Assembly: GCA_944385545.1 (NCBI GenBank)
Contig: CALWXQ010000003.1
Coordinates: forward strand, 1-63,849
Direction: 5' to 3'
From: an uncultured Oscillospiraceae bacterium
GTDB lineage: Bacteria > Bacillota > Clostridia > Oscillospirales > Oscillospiraceae
DNA length: 63,849 nucleotides
The notes beneath the pieces are model-generated. The model searched no databases. It was not told the origin of the DNA and was given only the letters and a program-made list of their open reading frames with translations. The first letter of the stretch is position 1; each line of letters begins with the position of its first letter. Below, one piece after another: positions 51,606 through 60,765 of this stretch. The position numbers were made by a program, and so were the translations under genes.

Positions 51606-53462
51606 TCAGAGGATTACCTCATAGGTCAGAAGGCCGTATTGGCGCATCCAGTTCAGCACATTCTGGGAATCCGGATAGACGTTTATCCACTGGTAATCCT
51701 GGCCGAACTCCACGTTGATCCCAATGCTTTTCTCATACGCAATTTCGGTCTGCTCCCCGCGTGCCGTCTCCTCCTGGACGAGATCCCGGAAGTAGCCCTG
51801 ATGCCACACAGAATTCTGGGCCATATTGCCCTGGTCGCAGTCCGCCCGCACCGCATCCAGCAGTTCTTGCAGCGCCTTGTTTGTCAGGGCCTCCTGGGGG
51901 ACGTCCTCGGTTTCGCTGCCATAGATATACAAATCCCTGGCGTCGCCTCCCTCCCGGACATGGTTCAGCAGGAGGGTGTAGCTGTCGCTGATGATCTCCC
52001 AGCGGCTCAGGTATTCCCGAACGATATCGCCGGCTTCCTCATCCGCCCAAACGGCGTACTCCCGGTTCACCGTTCTGCCGTTGGTAAGCTGGTATTCCAG
52101 GTAGAACACTCCCACCCAACGGTAGGAATCGGGAGTCTGCGTGGAAAGGTCGCTGTCCAAAACGTTGCCGTTTTCGTCCACCCTTACCCGGGCCTCCCCA
52201 TTGGGATGGGGATCCGCCAGGGCCAGCTGGTGGAGCCGGAGGATGGTCTGGATATCCGCCTGCTCCGTCAAAGCGCATTGGGAAACGGAATAATCCCACA
52301 GCTCCACATTGACCACCTGCTCCTGCCGGGGGATCCATTGGGCGATGGAGAAAACATCCATCTTCGTCAGCGTCAGGGACACCGCCGCCACTGCCACCAC
52401 CATGGCGAATCTGGCCCAGACCTTGGGCCGGAAAGCCCGGGTGGTGCGCTGAATGATCATTTCCGCGGCGAAATACCCCAGCGGCACCGCCACCGCCAGG
52501 AACAGATATTCCAGCCAGGGCTCCTCCCCGTAGTACACGGCGTCCACCAGGCCCTTGGCAAAGAATACCGCGGCCAACACCCAGGCGATCCGCACCACCG
52601 GCTCCAGCACAGGATACGCCAGCAGATCCCCGGCGCACTCCAGCTTCCGGCGGCGGTACAGGAGCACCGCCCCCAGAGCGAACAGAAGCCCCACCAGAAC
52701 CATGGGCAGCAGCCCCTGGACGGCGGCCCAATTCACCTGGAAGTTGGCCACCATCTCCTCCTCCCGGCCCTGGTACTGCTTGCGCAGGTCGTAATAGGAG
52801 TCCATTTCCACATATGGATTCTCTGCCAGGTTCCAGCAGGGGGTCAACATCCACATCAGCCGGGTGGGTGTGACCACGCCGTAGAGCATAGGCGTATAGA
52901 TCAGATCCACCACGGCATAGCACAGGTAGGTGCCGCCGTTGATCAGGGCATGGAGCATTCCTGCCGCCAGCCAGTTCCCCGCGCACTGGACGCACAGCAG
53001 GGCAATTCCGAACAGGCACACAAATTGCAGATTCACCACCAGCAGCCACAGGGGAGCGATGGCCCAGGCGTTGACCACGCAGGTGTTCTCCAGCAGGGGG
53101 ACGCAGACCAGGCTGGTTACCAGGGTGGGTACAAAGCTGAACGCCAGTCCCGCCAGGGCGTGGGTGACGAACCAGGTCTCCCGGCGCAGGGGCATGGCGT
53201 GGAGCCCGCCGCTCATGCGGCTGTTGAACAGATCCGAGAACAGCAGCACCGCCGTCAAAATGGAGTAGACCAGATTCACAAGCGCCATGGAGTTCATATT
53301 GCCGGCCATACGGTTGGCAAACCAATACTGCTGGCCGTTGTTCATGTACATGCTCAGCATCCCCAGGATCAGGCACAGCAGGTACAGCCCCCACAGCGGC
53401 GCCAGACGGGCCACGTCTTTCTTAAATACCGCGAGATTAAATAAGGATGTCTTTGACCGCAT
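51606..53462 (-). CDS. ABC transporter permease with large C-terminal domain (YtrC/D-like)
   Basis: 618 residues. The N-terminal ~300 residues hold about six membrane helices of an ABC-2-type permease. A second group of helices lies at ~305-385, and a large soluble C-terminal domain (~390-618) follows, of the kind annotated DUF6449. The gene overlaps the ATPase gene by 26 bp and is controlled with it by the GntR protein encoded upstream. Related Ytr systems respond to cell-wall-active compounds. The substrate is unknown. Confidence 0.8.
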   Translation of the reverse strand: MRSKTSLFNLAVFKKDVARLAPLWGLYLLCLILGMLSMYMNNGQQYWFANRMAGNMNSMALVNLVYSILTAVLLFSDLFNSRMSGGLHAMPLRRETWFVTHALAGLAFSFVPTLVTSLVCVPLLENTCVVNAWAIAPLWLLVVNLQFVCLFGIALLCVQCAGNWLAAGMLHALINGGTYLCYAVVDLIYTPMLYGVVTPTRLMWMLTPCWNLAENPYVEMDSYYDLRKQYQGREEEMVANFQVNWAAVQGLLPMVLVGLLFALGAVLLYRRRKLECAGDLLAYPVLEPVVRIAWVLAAVFFAKGLVDAVYYGEEPWLEYLFLAVAVPLGYFAAEMIIQRTTRAFRPKVWARFAMVVAVAAVSLTLTKMDVFSIAQWIPRQEQVVNVELWDYSVSQCALTEQADIQTILRLHQLALADPHPNGEARVRVDENGNVLDSDLSTQTPDSYRWVGVFYLEYQLTNGRTVNREYAVWADEEAGDIVREYLSRWEIISDSYTLLLNHVREGGDARDLYIYGSETEDVPQEALTNKALQELLDAVRADCDQGNMAQNSVWHQGYFRDLVQEETARGEQTEIAYEKSIGINVEFGQDYQWINVYPDSQNVLNWMRQYGLLTYEVIL

Positions 53463-54318
53463 GGTTCACACCTCCCAGTTCGTAAATAAAGATCTCCTCC
53501 AGAGAAAGGGGCAGGATGTCAAAGTAAGCCGGCTTCACGGCGGCGGCCTTGGTGCTGATCTCCCAGGCCTGGCCCCGCACGATCAGGGTCTTCATCCGGC
53601 CGGAGGCAGATTCGTGAAGGATCTGCAGTCCCTGGGGTACCTCTCCCACGATTTGCAGCTTATGGGTAACGCCCTGCATATCCGCCAGACTGCGCTGCAG
53701 GAGCATTTTCCCCTGATCCATAATCCCCACATGGTCGCACACATCCTCCAGCTCCCGGAGGTTGTGGGAGGAAATGAGCACCGTCATCCCCCGCTCCGCC
53801 ACCTCGGACAGGATCAGGCCCATCACCTGGCGGCGCATAATGGGATCCAGGCCGTCTACCGGCTCGTCCAGCACCAGGATCTTCGGCCGGGTGCTCAGGG
53901 TCAGCTGGAAGGCCGCCTGCTTCTGCATGCCCTTGGAGAACCGGCGGATCGGGGTCGTGGCGGGCAGGTGAAATACCGTGTCCAGCCGCCGGAACAGCTC
54001 CCGGTCAAAGTTCTGGTAAATCCCCTGATAGAACTTGGCCATGTCCTCCAAAGAGGCGGCGGGATAGTAGAAAACCTCGTCGGGAATATAGCCCATGGTT
54101 TGCTTCACCGCCGGATTTTCCCACACCCTCTGGCCGTCCACCATCACTTCGCCGCTGTCAGGCTGGTAAACGCCCACAATGTGGCGGATGGCGGTGGATT
54201 TGCCCGCGCCGTTGGGGCCAACCAGGCCGTAGACTGCACCCTGGGGTACCTCCAGGCTCAGCTGATCCAGGGCCTTGAATCTGCCGAAGGTTTTGGTTAC
54301 TTGCTTAAGCTGCATCAT
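53437..54318 (-). CDS. ABC transporter ATP-binding protein (YtrB-like)
   Basis: 293 residues. Walker A is GPNGAGKST (residues ~36-44); the signature region is IRRFSKGMQKQAAF, with RFSKGMQ replacing LSGGQ. Walker B is ILVLDEPVDGLD, followed by the H-loop in ISSHNLRELEDVC. It powers the permease encoded by the overlapping gene. It starts one base after the GntR gene ends. Confidence 0.93.
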   Translation of the reverse strand: MMQLKQVTKTFGRFKALDQLSLEVPQGAVYGLVGPNGAGKSTAIRHIVGVYQPDSGEVMVDGQRVWENPAVKQTMGYIPDEVFYYPAASLEDMAKFYQGIYQNFDRELFRRLDTVFHLPATTPIRRFSKGMQKQAAFQLTLSTRPKILVLDEPVDGLDPIMRRQVMGLILSEVAERGMTVLISSHNLRELEDVCDHVGIMDQGKMLLQRSLADMQGVTHKLQIVGEVPQGLQILHESASGRMKTLIVRGQAWEISTKAAAVKPAYFDILPLSLEEIFIYELGGVNHAVKDILI

Positions 54319-54319
54319 C

Positions 54320-54679
54320 TTACTTCTCTCCTTCCTCTAAACGCCGGATCAAGGTCTGCCTCAGCACCCCTAAGGCAATCAGGGAGGCGGTAGCCTCGTC
54401 AAAGGTGGTGTACCACCGCTCCACCTCCCGCTGGTGTCCCTGGTCGTTGCCGCAGACGAAGCAGCCCTTCCCCGGGACCGTGGCGATCCAGCCGTCCGCC
54501 TCCAGCTGCCGGTAGGCCCGCTGGATGGTATTGGGGTTGATGGCCAGCTCCCCGGCCAGTTCCCGAACACTGGGCAGCTTGTCCCCGGGATTGCGTACAC
54601 CGCTGATGATCTGCTCCCGCAGGCCGTCAAAGATCTGGGTGTAGATCGGTCGGGAATCCCGATAGTCCAGATGTACCAT
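54320..54679 (-). CDS. GntR-family transcriptional regulator, YtrA type
   Basis: 119 residues, the short YtrA subfamily. An N-terminal winged helix has PIYTQIFDGLREQIISG, KLPSVRELAGELAINPNTIQ (two segments) and RAYRQLEADGWI; a ~50-residue helical tail is too small for a ligand domain. YtrA proteins repress their own ABC operon. A perfect 12-3-12 palindrome lies between its promoter and start codon, a probable operator. GGAGGAGGGAG is its ribosome-binding region. Confidence 0.92.
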   Translation of the reverse strand: MVHLDYRDSRPIYTQIFDGLREQIISGVRNPGDKLPSVRELAGELAINPNTIQRAYRQLEADGWIATVPGKGCFVCGNDQGHQREVERWYTTFDEATASLIALGVLRQTLIRRLEEGEK

Positions 54680-54708
54680 ATGCTCCCTCCTCCTGTTTGC
54701 TCTGTACT

Positions 54709-54735
54709 AACTGTACTATTTGTAATAGTACAGTT
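54709..54735 (-). promoter_or_regulatory. Operator palindrome of the YtrA-type regulator
   Basis: A perfect inverted repeat, AACTGTACTATT and AATAGTACAGTT separated by TGT. It directly follows the -10 box, covers the expected transcription start and is typical of GntR/YtrA operators. Confidence 0.8.
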
Positions 54736-54764
54736 ATGATATCATAAAAGCGCCCTGCCGTCAA
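54736..54764 (-). promoter_or_regulatory. Promoter of the ytr-like operon with its -35 box inside a terminator loop
   Basis: On the minus strand TTGACG (54759-54764), a 17-bp spacer and TATCAT (54736-54741). The -35 box lies in the loop and 3' arm start of the hairpin 54748-54778. The same TTGACG is found in the second hairpin copy (54981-55011), but no -10 box follows there. Confidence 0.7.
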
Positions 54765-54778
54765 TAGGCAGGGCGCTT
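54748..54778 (-). repeat. Terminator hairpin, left direct repeat of B3
   Basis: 31 bp with arms AAGCGCCCTGCC/GGCAGGGCGCTT around a 7-base loop. It is identical to 54981-55011. On the minus strand the run TTTTA follows, as for an intrinsic terminator of the efflux operon. Confidence 0.92.
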
Positions 54779-54980
54779 CAGAGTGTCGAAAAAGCTTCGC
54801 AGAATTTGCCGCCACAGCGGCAAATCAAATTTGATCATTTTCTGCCGGGGCGTGTACCTGGCAGAAAATACATCTCAGGCTGCAAGTGTGCGAGTTGTGC
54901 GCCGTAGGCGCACAAGGAGTGCGCGCAGCAGACTGCAACCCCTTTGTTGAAAAGCCCCGAAGGGGTTTTTCAACAGCCTG
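54779..54980. mobile_element. Family B element, copy B3 (inverted orientation)
   Basis: 202 bp. Read on the minus strand it runs from CAGGCTGTTGAAAA to TTTTCGACACTCTG and aligns with B1 over its full length, with the same four hairpins. It is flanked by perfect 31-bp direct repeats, each a complete terminator hairpin. It separates the efflux operon terminator from the ytr-like promoter. Confidence 0.92.
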
Positions 54981-55011
54981 AAGCGCCCTGCCGTCAATAG
55001 GCAGGGCGCTT
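54981..55011 (-). terminator. Terminator hairpin of the efflux operon, right direct repeat of B3
   Basis: Identical to 54748-54778. It is the first hairpin met by transcripts leaving the adaptor gene at 55057. Because B3 follows it, the T-run has been lost here (CAGGC instead of TTTTA), while the far copy keeps it. Confidence 0.9.
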
Positions 55012-55056
55012 AAGGTTTTTTAAGGGCGCTTAAGATTTCTTTAAGGAAAAGCGCGC

Positions 55057-57117
55057 TTATCTCCCGGCGAAGGAGAATTGGTTGGACTCCACCTCATCGG
55101 AGATCTCCAGGGTATCGTAATAGGCATAGTAGAAGGCGTCGTTTTCCTCCAAACCGGAGAGAATCTCCACCCGCAGGCCGTCGCTGGCGCCCAGGGTGAC
55201 GGTCACCGGATCCGTCAGCTGCTCCGTCTCCGGGTCGTAGCCGGTGTAGATCAGCGTATCCGCCCCCTGCTCCACCAGGGCTTCCACAGGAACGGTAAGC
55301 GCCTGCTCCCGGTCTTCCAGGAAAACGGACGCCTGGGCGCTCATGCCGTCCAGCATCTGCGCCGGACGTTCCATGGTCAGCTCCACAGTGAACTTGCTGC
55401 TGCCGCCCTGATTGCTGCCGATGGCACCGACTTGGGTAACCTGGGCGGAGTAGGTCTTGCCGCCCAGGGCGTCCACCGTGACCTGGGCTTCCTGACCGGT
55501 CTGTACCTTGGCAATGTCCTGCTGATCCACGGTGATGGTCAGCTTCATCTGCTCCAAGGAGGACAGGGTCAGCAATGTGCTGCCATCCAGGTCATAGAGG
55601 TCTTCTTCCTCCTCCTGCTGGGCGGCGCTTCCCGTCATGCCGCTGGGAATCCGCACCCCGGAGGGGATCTGGATGCTGCCGTCGGGAATGGTGATCCCGC
55701 CGGGCAGCTGGCCTTCACCACCGCCGGGGATCTGGCCCTCGCTGCCGCCGGGAAGCTGCCCCGTACCGGCGTAGATCGCCCAGTACAGGCTTCCGCCGCC
55801 GTCGCCGGCAAAGATCAGCAGGGTACCCGGAGTAATGCTTTCAGCGTCCATTTGAATCCATTGGCTGGTTTCTTCATCATAGGTGTACACCGGCGTGGTG
55901 TTCAGCACGGCCCCCGCCTGGGTCATCAGGCCGGTATCCAGAGGCACGGCGCTTACATCCAGGTAGTCCTCCACCGTATAGGGCGTGGGGTTGAGCGTCA
56001 GGCTCCAGGTGCCGGTGAGGGTATCCACCGAAGTGACCATGCCCGCATAGTTGGAAAAGGAGGCATCCGGATCCCCTCCCGGGGCGTTGGCCAGCCGGGT
56101 CAGCGTCCAGCCCTCCCCGGCGCCGGACAGCAGATGGACGCTGTCCTCCTCCACTCCGGAAACAAGGCCGTCCTGGGGGGCGGCGATGACGCCGGTTTGA
56201 TACATCTGAAACATCTGAAGCATCAGCTGCTCATATTCCCGATGGAGCTGGGACAGGGATGACAGCTGGGCGGTGAATTCCGTATCCGTCAGGGTGAACA
56301 GCTTAGCGCCGGTGCTGATCTTGTCCTCCGGCTCCGCGTGCACCTTGGAGACGGTGCCGGAATAGGCGGTGGCCCGCCAGGGACTGTGGATGTATAGCTC
56401 CCCGGAACCAAGGCGCTTTCCCTCCTGGGTGTCCACGCTGACGGTCTGGCCCGCCTGATAGCCCTCGTCCTCCACGGTGACCGCCAGACAGCCGTTTAAG
56501 TTGGAAGCCACACGGCCGGTAACCTCCGTGCCGTCGGCCAGATTCACCAGCACCGTTTCCCCGGTTGCCAGTTCCGTATTTCGTTCAATGTCCACCGCCA
56601 TCAGGCCGTCCAGGCTCAGCACCGCCAGGCAGCCGTCCCGGAGCATCACCTCCTGAACGGTTTCACCGGGCTGGGCGTAGATCTCCTTCACCCGGCCGCC
56701 GGCCTCGGCTTTGACGGACTCGGAGACGGATTCGTCCTTGGCGTCGGCCATCTGCTCCTGCAGCTGATCCATGCTCTGCTGAACCTGGGAAATGGCGGTC
56801 ATCAGGCTGACCTTATCCACCTGGGCCAGAGCATCCCCCTGGGATACCCGATCCCCGTTTTCCACCAGGAACTGGGTGATCTTCACCCCGAAGGGAATGG
56901 CAACCTCCACAGTCTCCGCCTCCAGGACGCCTCCCCCCTGCAAGCTTTGGGATACGGTATCCAGGGTCACGGTGCCGGAGAGGATGCTGGCCCGGTGCTC
57001 TCCCGTCTGACTGCCGGAGCCGGCCATGGCGGGCAACAGAGTCAGCAGCACCACCACAACGCCCAGACAGATCCAGGACGTTGTCCGTTTGATTTGGGTT
57101 TTTCTTCCTTTTTCCAT
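55057..57117 (-). CDS. HlyD/MacA-type adaptor protein, second copy of the efflux operon
   Basis: 686 residues. One N-terminal membrane helix (~residues 13-33) is followed by the lipoyl/barrel-sandwich half (VAIPFGVKITQFLVENGDRVSQGD) and a short coiled coil (~110-150). A long inserted region comes next, with a Pro/Gly repeat (GQLPGG, GQIPGG, GQLPGG and related units, ~465-500). The second half has LTITVDQQDIAKVQTGQEAQV and a C-terminal beta domain. Such proteins work with MacB-like ABC permeases in Gram-positive export or stress defence. It lies one base from the permease gene and is clearly paralogous to the adaptor at 58992. Confidence 0.85.
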   Translation of the reverse strand: MEKGRKTQIKRTTSWICLGVVVVLLTLLPAMAGSGSQTGEHRASILSGTVTLDTVSQSLQGGGVLEAETVEVAIPFGVKITQFLVENGDRVSQGDALAQVDKVSLMTAISQVQQSMDQLQEQMADAKDESVSESVKAEAGGRVKEIYAQPGETVQEVMLRDGCLAVLSLDGLMAVDIERNTELATGETVLVNLADGTEVTGRVASNLNGCLAVTVEDEGYQAGQTVSVDTQEGKRLGSGELYIHSPWRATAYSGTVSKVHAEPEDKISTGAKLFTLTDTEFTAQLSSLSQLHREYEQLMLQMFQMYQTGVIAAPQDGLVSGVEEDSVHLLSGAGEGWTLTRLANAPGGDPDASFSNYAGMVTSVDTLTGTWSLTLNPTPYTVEDYLDVSAVPLDTGLMTQAGAVLNTTPVYTYDEETSQWIQMDAESITPGTLLIFAGDGGGSLYWAIYAGTGQLPGGSEGQIPGGGEGQLPGGITIPDGSIQIPSGVRIPSGMTGSAAQQEEEEDLYDLDGSTLLTLSSLEQMKLTITVDQQDIAKVQTGQEAQVTVDALGGKTYSAQVTQVGAIGSNQGGSSKFTVELTMERPAQMLDGMSAQASVFLEDREQALTVPVEALVEQGADTLIYTGYDPETEQLTDPVTVTLGASDGLRVEILSGLEENDAFYYAYYDTLEISDEVESNQFSFAGR

Positions 57118-57118
57118 G

Positions 57119-58309
57119 TCAACCTCCGTAATGCAGCGCGTCGATGGGCTTCAGCTTCGCTGCCTTATTGGCAGGATACAGCCCGAAGATCACCCCGATG
57201 AGGAAGCAGAAGATCACCGACAGCAGCACCACTCCGGGATCCAGGGTAAACACCAGCCCGGTGCTGGCCACCACTGTGGACACGATCTGCAAAACGGCCC
57301 AGCTGAAGAAGATTCCCAGGCCGCAGCCCATCATACACAGCACCACAGCTTCCATCAAAAACTGGGTCAGAATGGTGCCCCGGCTGGCGCCGATGGCCTT
57401 GCGGATGCCGATCTCCCGGGTTCGCTCGGTGACGGTGACCAGCATGATATTCATAATGCCGATGCCGCCTACCACCAGGGAAATGGCGGCGATGCCGCCT
57501 AGCAGAATGGACAGGGTGGAGGTGATGGTGTTCATGGCCTCCTCCAGAATGTCTGAGGAGGTGATGGTGTAGGCATCCTCGTCCTCGTTGAAGCGGGCGT
57601 AGAGGATATCGTCCATGGCCTCCTCCGCCGTCTCCAGCAACCCCCCTTCCGGGGCGGCCACATAGAAGCTGGTGACCTCCTGGCTCACAGAGTCGGAAAG
57701 CCGCACCAGAGAGGTATAGGGGATGTAGGCCGCCATGGTGCCGGAGGTGAGGATGGAGGTCAGGGAGTCCTCGTCGTCTTCCAACACCCCCACCACAGTG
57801 TAGGAAACATTGTTCAATGTGATGGTCTGACCTACGCAGTCCAAGTAGCCGATCAGCTCCTCGGCGGCGGTTTCGTTGATGACGCAGACATAGCTGTGGT
57901 TGTCCACGTCGGTCTGCTTCAGGAAGCGGCCCATGGCCAGCTGAAGGCCCTGGACGTTGTAATAATCAGAGGTCACGCCGTAAACCGTTACCGTTCCGCT
58001 TTCTCCGCCGCACTTGCCCACCAGCGTATCTGTCTGATAGGGGGCCATATCCCCCAGGTTTTTCTCCGTCTGCCGCCACTGCCGCAGGGTGTCCAGCGTG
58101 ATGGGACTGCCCTTGTCGTCGGAGACGGTGACGGTGAGCCTGCTGCTGCCCAGGTCGGAAACCGCGTCGGTGACGGTGTTGGTGGTGCCGTTAACCAGGC
58201 TCACCAGCACCACCAGGGCCATAACGCCGATGATGATGCCCAGCATGGTCAGCACCGAACGCATCTTATTGGAGCGGATGGACCGCAGCGCCATTGTAAA
58301 TGCCTGCAT
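57119..58309 (-). CDS. MacB-like ABC transporter permease (FtsX fold)
   Basis: 396 residues. A first membrane helix (MRSVLTMLGIIIGVMALVVL) is followed by a large extracytoplasmic domain (~45-265) and three C-terminal helices. FtsX-family motifs GGIGIMNIMLVTVTERTREIGIRKAIGAS (two blocks) and NKAAKLKPIDAL are present. MacB-type permeases drive export or signalling without moving substrate through the membrane helices. Its ATPase gene overlaps by one base. Confidence 0.92.
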   Translation of the reverse strand: MQAFTMALRSIRSNKMRSVLTMLGIIIGVMALVVLVSLVNGTTNTVTDAVSDLGSSRLTVTVSDDKGSPITLDTLRQWRQTEKNLGDMAPYQTDTLVGKCGGESGTVTVYGVTSDYYNVQGLQLAMGRFLKQTDVDNHSYVCVINETAAEELIGYLDCVGQTITLNNVSYTVVGVLEDDEDSLTSILTSGTMAAYIPYTSLVRLSDSVSQEVTSFYVAAPEGGLLETAEEAMDDILYARFNEDEDAYTITSSDILEEAMNTITSTLSILLGGIAAISLVVGGIGIMNIMLVTVTERTREIGIRKAIGASRGTILTQFLMEAVVLCMMGCGLGIFFSWAVLQIVSTVVASTGLVFTLDPGVVLLSVIFCFLIGVIFGLYPANKAAKLKPIDALHYGG

Positions 58310-58980
58310 CAGAGGGCCACCTCCGTCAGCTGGCCGTCCAGAATATGGATGGATCTGGGGGCCTGTTTCGCCACGTCGTTGTCGTGGGTAATCAGGACGA
58401 TGGTATTGCCCTGGCTGTGAAGCTGCCGGAACATCTCCATAATCTCCCGGCTGGTTTTGGAATCCAGGTTGCCCGTAGGCTCGTCGGCCAGGATCAGAGA
58501 GGGCTTGGTCACCAGCGCCCGGGCGATAGCCACCCGCTGCTGCTGACCGCCGGACAGCTCCGTGGGCAGGTGCTTGGCCCGCTTGGTCAGGCCAACCTGC
58601 TCCAAAGCGGCCTTCACCCGCTCCTGGCGCTCCTGCCGGGGCACCTTCTGATAGATCAGCGGCAGCTCCACGTTCTCCTCGGCGGAGAGCTTGGCGATGA
58701 GGTTGAAGCTCTGGAACACAAAGCCGATCTTCTCATTGCGCACCTTTGCCAGCTGGTTTTCGGTGTAAGCCTCAATGGGCAGTCCGTCCAGCAGATACGA
58801 TCCCGCGTCTGCTACGTCCAGACAGCCGATGATGTTCATCAGCGTGGACTTGCCTGAGCCGGAGGGGCCGATGATGCTCACAAATTCCTTGGGCCGGATG
58901 TGCAGCGACACATGATCCAGGGCCTTCACCCGGTCGTCGCCTACCTGATAGAATTTGCAGATGTCTTTTAGTTGGATCAT
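58309..58980 (-). CDS. MacB/LolD-type ABC ATP-binding protein
   Basis: 223 residues, compact ATPase. Walker [10 protein letters not shown] (residues ~40-48), Q-loop in [11 protein letters not shown], signature [16 protein letters not shown], Walker [13 protein letters not shown] and H-loop in ITHDNDVA. It pairs with the FtsX-type permease encoded next. It starts 11 bases after the first adaptor gene. Confidence 0.95.
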   Translation of the reverse strand: MIQLKDICKFYQVGDDRVKALDHVSLHIRPKEFVSIIGPSGSGKSTLMNIIGCLDVADAGSYLLDGLPIEAYTENQLAKVRNEKIGFVFQSFNLIAKLSAEENVELPLIYQKVPRQERQERVKAALEQVGLTKRAKHLPTELSGGQQQRVAIARALVTKPSLILADEPTGNLDSKTSREIMEMFRQLHSQGNTIVLITHDNDVAKQAPRSIHILDGQLTEVAL

Positions 58981-58991
58981 GGCGGGCCTCC

Positions 58992-60710
58992 TTATCTGCC
59001 GCCGCCGGGAGCATTCCCCCGGGCGCCGCTGAAGCCGCCCATGCCGCTCATGCCCTCCATGCCGCCCATGCCGCTGAAGCCGCCCATGGGGAAGCCAAAG
59101 GGGTTGGACTGGGCCTCGGTGTAGTACACCGTGTCTCCGGCCTGCAGGCCGGAGAGGATCTCCACGTAGCTGTCGTTCTGCATCCCCACGGTGACCTCCA
59201 CCCGGCCGGTATACTGCTGGTTTTCCTCGTCATAGCCGGTGTAGACATAGGCGCTGTCGCTGGTCTGGTGCAGCGCGTCCAAGGGGATGATCAGGGCGTT
59301 CTGGGTACCCTCGATGCGCACATCTACCTGGGCGGTCATTCCCGCCAACATTCCCTCAGCCTTGTCCAGGGTCACCACAGCGGAATATTGGGTCACGCCG
59401 GAGTCGGTATTGGCCTCCCGGCTGACCTCGGTAACGGTGCCGGTGAAGGCATCCTCCTGGACGGAGTTCACCTCCACCTGGGCCTCCTGGCCCACCTCCA
59501 GAGACAAAATATCCGTCTCGTCCACGCCGATGGTCACGGATACGCTGACATTGGGACACATGGTTACCAGATCCGTATCCCCGTCTTCTTCCTCAGTGGA
59601 GGCAGCGGCGGAGGACATGCCCGCCGCTGCCGCGGCAGCTGCCATGTCTGTGGAGGAAGCGGTTTCCTCGTCCTCCTCATCGCCGTATTCCACAGTGCTG
59701 ATCAGGCCGTCCATAGGGGCCAGCACGGCGCTGTCTCGGTAGATGGTCAGCAGCTGCAGCAGCACCTCCTCCTTCTCCTGGCGGGTGCGCAGCAGGGTAT
59801 CATAGCCGGCGCTGACGTCAGTGTCCTTCAAGGTGAACAGAGTGGTGCCTTTGCCCACCTTGGAATTCTCCGAAACGGAGACGCTGCGCACCGTACCGGC
59901 GTAGCCGGTGACGGCCAGGGGGTTGTGGATGTAGAGCTTGCCGCTGCCAAGGGAATTGCCCTCCTCATCCTGAACGGTAACCTCCTCGTCATAGCCGGGG
60001 CCGTTGTCCGTGACCAGGATGGTGGCTACGGAATTGGACACGGTATCCACCGTGCCGGTGACGGTATCTCCATCAGATAGGGTCACGGCGACCGTATCCC
60101 CAGCGGCCAGAGTCTGGGTTTCAATGTCCACCGCCATATAGCCGTCCAGGGACAGCACCGCCAGAGCGCCGTTTTCCGCCATGCAGGCGGCTACGTCGGA
60201 GCCCTTCTCCGCGAAGATCCGCTTCACCCGGCCGGAGATCCCGGCGGTGACATAGCTGCTGACGGAATCCTCCCGGGCGTCGGCCAGTTCCTCATCCAGC
60301 TGGTCGATCTCCTCCTGAATGGCGGTCAGAGCGGTCATCACCGAGGACATGTCCACCGTTGCCAGCACGTCGCCCTTGGCTACCACCTGGTTGTCCTCCA
60401 CCAGAACCTGGTCGATTTCCACCCCGGCAGGCACCGTCAGCGTCTCCAGATCCACTTCCTCCAGGGTGCCGCTGCCGGAAACCAGGGTGTGGATGGTGCC
60501 GGTCTGAACCTCATAGCGCAAAACCTCCTGGGCCGCCGCGGCGAAGCTCTGCTGCACCTGACGGCGCAGGGTGGCCACGGCAAAAAAGCCCACCGCCAGT
60601 ACCGCCGCCAGCACCAGGCAGACGGTTCGGATAAGGCGGCGCTTGCGCTTTTTCTTCTGTTTGTTCAGCGCGTCAAATAATTCTTCCGCGTGATCCTCAT
60701 GATTGCTCAC
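58992..60710 (-). CDS. HlyD/MacA-type adaptor protein, first gene of the efflux operon
   Basis: 572 residues from a GTG at 60710 (VSNHEDHAEELF), eight bases after AAGGAG; an in-frame ATG at 60767 has no such site. A Lys/Arg-rich cytoplasmic start and one membrane helix (~25-45) precede the barrel-sandwich half (VPAGVEIDQVLVEDNQVVAKGD), a coiled coil and an acidic Ala/Ser linker. The second half has VDETDILSLEVGQEAQVEV. The C-terminal ~35 residues are rich in Gly, Met and Phe (GGFSGMGGMEGMSGMGG), possibly flexible or metal-binding. Two adaptor genes in one ABC operon are unusual and may form a mixed assembly. Confidence 0.87.
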   Translation of the reverse strand: MSNHEDHAEELFDALNKQKKKRKRRLIRTVCLVLAAVLAVGFFAVATLRRQVQQSFAAAAQEVLRYEVQTGTIHTLVSGSGTLEEVDLETLTVPAGVEIDQVLVEDNQVVAKGDVLATVDMSSVMTALTAIQEEIDQLDEELADAREDSVSSYVTAGISGRVKRIFAEKGSDVAACMAENGALAVLSLDGYMAVDIETQTLAAGDTVAVTLSDGDTVTGTVDTVSNSVATILVTDNGPGYDEEVTVQDEEGNSLGSGKLYIHNPLAVTGYAGTVRSVSVSENSKVGKGTTLFTLKDTDVSAGYDTLLRTRQEKEEVLLQLLTIYRDSAVLAPMDGLISTVEYGDEEDEETASSTDMAAAAAAAGMSSAAASTEEEDGDTDLVTMCPNVSVSVTIGVDETDILSLEVGQEAQVEVNSVQEDAFTGTVTEVSREANTDSGVTQYSAVVTLDKAEGMLAGMTAQVDVRIEGTQNALIIPLDALHQTSDSAYVYTGYDEENQQYTGRVEVTVGMQNDSYVEILSGLQAGDTVYYTEAQSNPFGFPMGGFSGMGGMEGMSGMGGFSGARGNAPGGGR

Positions 60711-60765
60711 AAAAACAGCTCCTTGCATAATATCTTCCCAAAGCACAGGGGCTTTATCGTGATTC

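Noticed and set aside
54779..54980. A CRISPR-like array from the repeated hairpins
   Set aside because: There are only two copies of the repeat around one 202-bp insert that is itself a dispersed element; no cas genes are present.
55500..55760. Direct repeats in the DNA of the adaptor gene
   Set aside because: They encode the Pro/Gly repeat of the protein and need no other explanation.
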